Assembly (NCBI GenBank): GCA_964400675.1
Contig: CAYNVO010000004.1
Span: 1-64,000 of the forward strand
Origin: 9FT-COMBO-48-23 sp964400675
GTDB lineage: Bacteria > Chloroflexota > Dehalococcoidia > GIF9 > UBA5629
Reading direction: 5' to 3'
DNA length: 64,000 nucleotides
Part shown: positions 59,963 to 64,000 of the stretch, piece after piece
Layout: the number at the start of each line of letters is the position of its first letter
How positions within the stretch are numbered: the stretch's first letter is position 1
The notes under the pieces: generated by a model
What the model saw: only the letters and a program-made list of their open reading frames with translations
Told to the model about the DNA's origin: nothing
Database searches by the model: none
Made by a program: the position numbers and the translations under genes

Positions 59963-60495
59963 GGTTCTGCTATATCGCGTGGTTGATATGTTAAAATATC
60001 ACCATGACGTCTTCTAATTGGATAACTCTTGGCGTAGGTGCTTATGCGGCTATTGTTGCCACTATTGCACTTATTTGGAATATTCTCAGAGAAAGACGTA
60101 AAGTTACAGTTAGTGTTAATTATGCATTCGGGGTTGGTGCACTTGGTGGGCAGGAAATGGTAGCGATTGAAGTTATAAACAATGGACTCCGCCCAATCAA
60201 CATTAAAGAGGTTGGATTTATGTTTTCCGATAAGACGAAGATGATTAACCCTAGAGAACCAGGTAATCTGGGATGGCTGAAAGACGGAGACGGCACATCT
60301 TGTTATTTCCCAAAATCTATAATAGACGAGGTAGCGGAAGAGGCCAAGAAACGCAATGTAAAAGTGGTGTTTGCCTATGTGAGGGATTCCACCAATACCT
60401 ACTACAGAAGCAAGATACGAAAACATGCTATGTGGTTTAATACATAAAATCATGAATTCACAGTCATTTCACATCAACCACGTTATAGCAGAACC
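59963..60495. mobile_element. 533-bp element with inverted terminal repeats and one gene
   Basis: The left end (59963-59990, starting GGTTCTGCTATA and ending GTGGTTGATATG) matches the reverse complement of the right end (60470-60495) in about 24 of 26 positions, allowing a 2-nt gap. The single gene inside is AT-rich. I see no transposase and no convincing target duplication. The right end stops 3 bp before the -35 of the amidase promoter. Confidence 0.6.
60004..60447 (+). CDS. small membrane-anchored protein, unknown function
   Basis: 147 residues. One N-terminal membrane helix (residues 8-27, GVGAYAAIVATIALIWNIL), a positive RERRK stop on the cytoplasmic side, then a beta-rich domain (VAIEVINNGLRPINIKEVGF) of the kind common in orphan accessory proteins. 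No known function. It lies within the inverted-repeat element, is AT-rich and has no clear ribosome binding site. Confidence 0.6.
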   Translation: MTSSNWITLGVGAYAAIVATIALIWNILRERRKVTVSVNYAFGVGALGGQEMVAIEVINNGLRPINIKEVGFMFSDKTKMINPREPGNLGWLKDGDGTSCYFPKSIIDEVAEEAKKRNVKVVFAYVRDSTNTYYRSKIRKHAMWFNT

Positions 60496-60498
60496 TCT

Positions 60499-60527
60499 TT
60501 GACGTGCCCGTGGTCGAAGTCTATACT
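60499..60527 (+). promoter_or_regulatory. promoter of the amidase-aldolase operon
   Basis: TTGACG (60499-60504), 17 nt, TATACT (60522-60527); start near 60534, 24 nt before the amidase ATG. Confidence 0.75.
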
Positions 60528-60557
60528 AAAGCCATCTTAACTAGGGGGGTTCTAAAT

Positions 60558-61979
60558 ATGTCTGAAATTTGCTGGATGTCGGTTGTTGAGCTTTTATCTG
60601 GCTACAAAAAGGGGAAGCTGTCGCCGCTGGAAGTGGTGAAAACGCTGCTGGCAAGAATTGACGAGGTGAATCCAAAGATAAACGCCTTTGTCACCCGGAC
60701 TAACGAGATGGCTCTGGCTGCGGCAAAGGGGTCTGAAAAAGCCTTTCAAAAAGGACAGCCGGGACCTCTGGAGGGCGTGCCCATTGCCATTAAGGACAAT
60801 GTGTTCACTAAGGGCATCAGGACCACCTTCGGCTCCAAGCTGTACGAAAATTTCGTGCCGGATAGGGATGCCATTCTGGTTGAGCGCCTGAAAAACGCCG
60901 GCGCCGTCATACTGGGCAAGACCAACCTGCCGGAGTTCGGACTGGTTGGTATTACCGATAACCTGGTGTTTGGCAAGACGGTGAACCCGTGGAATTTGAG
61001 CAGGACATCAGGCGGTTCCAGCGGCGGTGCCGCGGCAGCGGTGGCAGCCGGCCTGTGCCCGGTGGCTCACGGCAATGACGGCGCCGGTTCCATAAGGATA
61101 CCCTCAAGCTTCTGCGGCGTGTTTGGCTTAAAGCCGTCTTTTGGCAGGGTGCCGACCTATCCCCATCTGCCGGGCTGGGAGACCATTAATCATGAAGGAG
61201 CCCTTTCCCGAACGGTCGAGGATAATGCGCTTATGCTCGATGTGATGGCGGGTCCTTCGCTCTACGACCAGAACTCGTTGCCGCAATATCCGGGCAAATT
61301 CCAGAAAGACATGAAGGGCGATATCAAGGGTTTGAGGGTTGCTTTCTCATCTGACCTCGGCGGCGGTTTTTCCGTGGACAGCCAGGTGCTTGAAATCTGC
61401 CGGAAAGCAGCTTTTAGCTTTAAGGAGCTCGGCTGTACGGTCGAGGAGATAAAGCCAGGCTGGATTAATATGGAGTCTGATTTGCTGGTAACCTTACTAT
61501 CAGAAACTCTAACCGCCCATGAAAATGAGCTGGATAAGTATAAAGAGATTGTATTTCCTCCTTATCTGCCCTTCATAGAGTTTGCCTCAGCCTACAATAA
61601 CCGCGACGTAATCAGGGTGCAGTTCAACCGTTACAAATTATACGAGCAGGTCGGCAAGGTCTTTGAGAAATATGACCTGATGCTGACTCCGACATTGGCT
61701 ACGGCAGCCTTCGAAGCTGGAGACATGGGACCGCTGGCCCCTGCGAAGGTGAATGGTCAGGACGCTAGTCCGAGCTCCTGGGTCTGTTTTACCTATCCCT
61801 TCAATTTCACCGGCCAGCCGGCGGCTTCAGTCCCCTGTGGGTTCAACTCCGAGGGGCTTCCCGTAGGGCTGCAGATAGTGGGCAGACGTCTTGATGAGGC
61901 GCTGGTACTGAGAGCGGCGGCGGCATTTGAGAAAGCTCATCCGTGGCGGGACAGAAAACCGCCGTTAACGGCTGCCTAG
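60558..61979 (+). CDS. amidase-signature hydrolase
   Basis: 473 residues. The Ser-cisSer-Lys triad can be placed: Lys in VPIAIKDNV, Ser pair in RTSGGSSGGAAAAVAAG, with DGAGSIRIPSSFCGVFGLKPS following. GatA-like length, but no gatC/gatB nearby, so a catabolic amidase (aryl- or alkyl-amide) is more likely than Glu-tRNA amidotransferase. GGGGGGT precedes the ATG. The downstream aldolase and MFS transporter suggest a small uptake and degradation unit. Confidence 0.9.
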   Translation: MSEICWMSVVELLSGYKKGKLSPLEVVKTLLARIDEVNPKINAFVTRTNEMALAAAKGSEKAFQKGQPGPLEGVPIAIKDNVFTKGIRTTFGSKLYENFVPDRDAILVERLKNAGAVILGKTNLPEFGLVGITDNLVFGKTVNPWNLSRTSGGSSGGAAAAVAAGLCPVAHGNDGAGSIRIPSSFCGVFGLKPSFGRVPTYPHLPGWETINHEGALSRTVEDNALMLDVMAGPSLYDQNSLPQYPGKFQKDMKGDIKGLRVAFSSDLGGGFSVDSQVLEICRKAAFSFKELGCTVEEIKPGWINMESDLLVTLLSETLTAHENELDKYKEIVFPPYLPFIEFASAYNNRDVIRVQFNRYKLYEQVGKVFEKYDLMLTPTLATAAFEAGDMGPLAPAKVNGQDASPSSWVCFTYPFNFTGQPAASVPCGFNSEGLPVGLQIVGRRLDEALVLRAAAAFEKAHPWRDRKPPLTAA

Positions 61980-62047
61980 CTCTAGTTATAGATGATGGGC
62001 TGACCATCTGGAAGTGTAATATTTAAGAATCAGGAGGTTATATAGCG

Positions 62048-62707
62048 ATGTGGGAGTCTGAAAAGAAGCAGGTGATTGAGGCGGCTCAGGAGATGGAGAG
62101 AAAGGGGCTGGTGGTGGGCACGGCGGGTAATATAAGCATGCGACTCAAAGACCCCGATGGTCGGGAACTGCTGGCGATTACTCCCAGTGGCCGCTATTAC
62201 GATTCGCTCAAGGTTGACGACATAGTGGTAGTTGATTTTGCCGGACAGAAGGTTGAAGGAGAGCTAAAAGCTACCATAGAGATGGTAATGCACATCGAGG
62301 TTCACAAGGCGCGGAAAAAGATAAACGCTGTAGTTCATGCTCACTCTCCTTTTTGCAGTGCCATTGCCGTTGCCGGCATGGATATACCCCCACTAATCGA
62401 TGAGCAGGTCATCTTAATCGGCGGGGAGATAAAGGTTGCCCAATATGGTTTCCCCGGCACTCCGGAGCTGGCGGAAAACGTGGTCTCGGCACTGGGACCG
62501 AGAAACGCCGTTATGCTGGCAAACCACGGCGTTCTTGCTGTAGGCAGGGACATGCGTGAAGCTCTGACTATCTGCGAGCTGGCGGAGGAGATGGCGAAAA
62601 TATACGTCTCTGCCCTGAGTCTGGGCAAGGTTAACCAGCTTGCCCCTGAGGTGGTTGAGCTGGAGCAGGCATTCTTCGCTGCCATCTATGGTGAGAGCGA
62701 GGGGTAG
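62048..62707 (+). CDS. class II aldolase/adducin-family protein
   Basis: 219 residues. Like L-fuculose-phosphate aldolase: GTAGNISMRL (phosphate and substrate loop), TPSGRYYDSL, the Glu in ELKATIEM, zinc His in VVHAHSPFCSA and NHGVLAVG. Substrate not known; it probably cleaves or epimerises a sugar phosphate or decarboxylates a related acid. AGGAGG eight bases upstream. Convergent with the MFS gene, 2 bp between stops. Confidence 0.9.
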   Translation: MWESEKKQVIEAAQEMERKGLVVGTAGNISMRLKDPDGRELLAITPSGRYYDSLKVDDIVVVDFAGQKVEGELKATIEMVMHIEVHKARKKINAVVHAHSPFCSAIAVAGMDIPPLIDEQVILIGGEIKVAQYGFPGTPELAENVVSALGPRNAVMLANHGVLAVGRDMREALTICELAEEMAKIYVSALSLGKVNQLAPEVVELEQAFFAAIYGESEG

Positions 62708-62709
62708 TC

Positions 62710-63924
62710 TTAGCCCGACTGGTTTTTAACCGGCTCCCTTATCACTATCGACAGTATGAAATTTATGCCCAACAATCCGGCGATGAACGTCAGCGGTAGA
62801 ATCCACTGCCCGGTGGTTCCGCGCATAAACTCCATTATTGGAACTATAAGTACGGCAGCGGCGTTTCCCAAGAGCTGCAAATAACCAACGGAAATACCGG
62901 CGAACCTGGCGCCCGTAATCTCAGCGGACATGGTCAGCATTATGGGCAATGCGGAAATCAGGAAGAAGCCCAGAAATATGCCATTGACCATGTTAAGCCC
63001 ATAACCCTTGGAGAGCATCAGGGCGACGATGGCCGCAGTTCCTATCACAGATGCCAGTATTAGAAATGGCTTTCTCTTCATTATTTTGTCTGAAACCATA
63101 GGGATGATGATGCAGCCGATCATGCCGCTGAGAATCAGTATTGCGGATATAGTGCCGGCATCGGTCATTGAAATCTGGTGCAGTTCGTTCAGCATTTTTT
63201 CCAGCCAGGTGGCCAGCCCGTTGAAAACCCCGATACCTATCAGGGCGATGAAGCCGAGAATGACAAAGTCCCTCATCTTTAGAATATGCTTAATTCCCTG
63301 CCAGCCTGTGATTTCCTCGTGGACTTCTATTTCTCTCGGAGGGGTTGCCGGATGTGGCTTTACCAGCGAGAAGAAAAACAGTATGCCCAAAATGCCCATG
63401 GCGCCGTAGATTATGAGCATTGTTTCATAGCCCAGTGATTGCACCAGCGCTGGCGTTGCCCCCAGCCCAATCATCATGCCTATGAACAGTGCCATGGAGC
63501 CGAGCCCTACCGCGGTGGCCTCTTCTTTCTGTGGGAACCAGGTTACGGCAAGCTTGGTAACGCCGTTTAACACAAAAGGTTGTCCTATTGAAATTCCTAT
63601 CTGGGAAATCAGGAGTACGGTGAATGAGTCGGGATTAACCAGGCGAAGCATGGCGAATATGCCGATAAAAAGGGCACCTATGCCAACGCCGTATTTAAAC
63701 CCCTTCTTATCGATAACCATGCCAGCAGGCATGGTGAGTAGAACCTGCACCAGTGGAAAAACCAGCGTGAACCACATAACGCTGCTTGCTGGTATGCTGA
63801 AGCGTTCTTCAATAAAAGTATCGATGGCGGCGAAGTTCAGCCAGTACAACTGAGTAAGCGCGGCTATGTACATGTAGATAGCCAGAATAACCCATCTGTA
63901 TCTGTAGATTTTATATTCGCCCAT
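62710..63924 (-). CDS. MFS transporter
   Basis: 404 residues with about 12 membrane helices from the ATG after GAGGGGG. The loop 2-3 motif GMVIDKKGFKYGVG (variant of GxxxDRxGRR) and a central loop near 205-235 fit the major facilitator superfamily. A small organic acid or amide is a reasonable substrate guess from the neighbours. The reading continues upstream to the window edge, but without conserved sequence. Confidence 0.88.
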   Translation of the reverse strand: MGEYKIYRYRWVILAIYMYIAALTQLYWLNFAAIDTFIEERFSIPASSVMWFTLVFPLVQVLLTMPAGMVIDKKGFKYGVGIGALFIGIFAMLRLVNPDSFTVLLISQIGISIGQPFVLNGVTKLAVTWFPQKEEATAVGLGSMALFIGMMIGLGATPALVQSLGYETMLIIYGAMGILGILFFFSLVKPHPATPPREIEVHEEITGWQGIKHILKMRDFVILGFIALIGIGVFNGLATWLEKMLNELHQISMTDAGTISAILILSGMIGCIIIPMVSDKIMKRKPFLILASVIGTAAIVALMLSKGYGLNMVNGIFLGFFLISALPIMLTMSAEITGARFAGISVGYLQLLGNAAAVLIVPIMEFMRGTTGQWILPLTFIAGLLGINFILSIVIREPVKNQSG

Positions 63925-63990
63925 TGCTTGCCCCCTCTCTGTGTTTAAATATTTGCAGCTTGCGGCGAAGTTGTGGTGCTTAATGGACGT

Positions 63991-63996
63991 AGTATA
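63991..63996 (-). promoter_or_regulatory. -10 box of a probable MFS gene promoter
   Basis: TATACT on the minus strand, about 67 nt before the ATG. The matching -35 would lie past the window end. Confidence 0.3.
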
Positions 63997-64000
63997 CAAC

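Noticed and set aside
63925..63999. 25-codon N-terminal extension of the MFS protein
   Set aside because: Not membrane-like or conserved, and the ATG at 63924 has a GAGGGGG site.
1..64000. CRISPR array, rRNA operon or integrase-bearing prophage
   Set aside because: No regular short repeats with spacers, no rRNA sequence and no integrase or phage structural gene seen.

Overview
The window looks like a chromosomal segment of an anaerobic bacterium, most likely a Chloroflexota of the class Dehalococcoidia or a close relative. The pointers are a Wood-Ljungdahl carbonyl branch built from archaeal-type CO dehydrogenase/acetyl-CoA synthase subunits next to bacterial-type NADH-binding NuoE/NuoF proteins, many low-potential iron-sulfur proteins, zinc-type small ribosomal proteins and the gene order. 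The assignment is inferred from gene content, not from an rRNA.

Left third (1-20.4 kb, minus strand): the 5' end of an amino-acid-type ABC substrate-binding lipoprotein, then one fused str-S10-spc-alpha ribosomal superoperon, read from rpsL (20.4 kb) down to rpsI (0.6 kb). It carries rpsL, rpsG, fusA, the full S10 and spc sets, secY, adk, map, infA, rpmJ, rpsM, rpsK, rpsD, rpoA, rplQ, truA, rplM and rpsI. There is no tuf. A 31-codon gene for a bS22-like (AURKAIP1/COX24) ribosomal protein sits between rplW and rplB and starts with TTG. The operon has a consensus promoter and a structured leader upstream of rpsL, and a second strong promoter upstream of rpmJ.

Accessory island (20.5-25.5 kb): AT-rich genes for an HD-domain phosphohydrolase, a YwgA-like protein and an XRE repressor. 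The last two are divergent and share a palindrome in which both -35 boxes overlap. An unassigned four-gene iron-sulfur operon follows.

Origin region (25.7-31.2 kb): gyrB, nadD, obg and dnaA. The interval between obg and dnaA holds an AT-rich tract and clustered DnaA-box-like 9-mers and is the likely oriC. The prevailing coding strand changes from minus to plus here.

Centre (31.2-49.1 kb): fmt, a YugP-type protease, mazG, tRNA-Pro(CGG), archaeal-type phosphoglycerate mutase, aspartate kinase, a NifU-like scaffold, gyrA, hydrolases, rplY, a secreted CAP-domain lipoprotein with a perfect internal duplication, acetyl-CoA synthetase and a TIGR03960-type radical SAM protein.

Right part (49.2-60 kb): the Wood-Ljungdahl operon acsE-cdhD-cdhA-DUF166-cdhB-cdhC-cdhE-nuoE-nuoF. 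It moves a methyl group from methyl-tetrahydrofolate to the corrinoid protein, reduces CO2 to CO, assembles acetyl-CoA and probably links the electrons to NAD(H). Two promoters with dyad symmetry drive it. A 533-bp element with inverted terminal repeats, carrying one small membrane-protein gene, separates it from an amidase/aldolase operon and a convergent MFS transporter.
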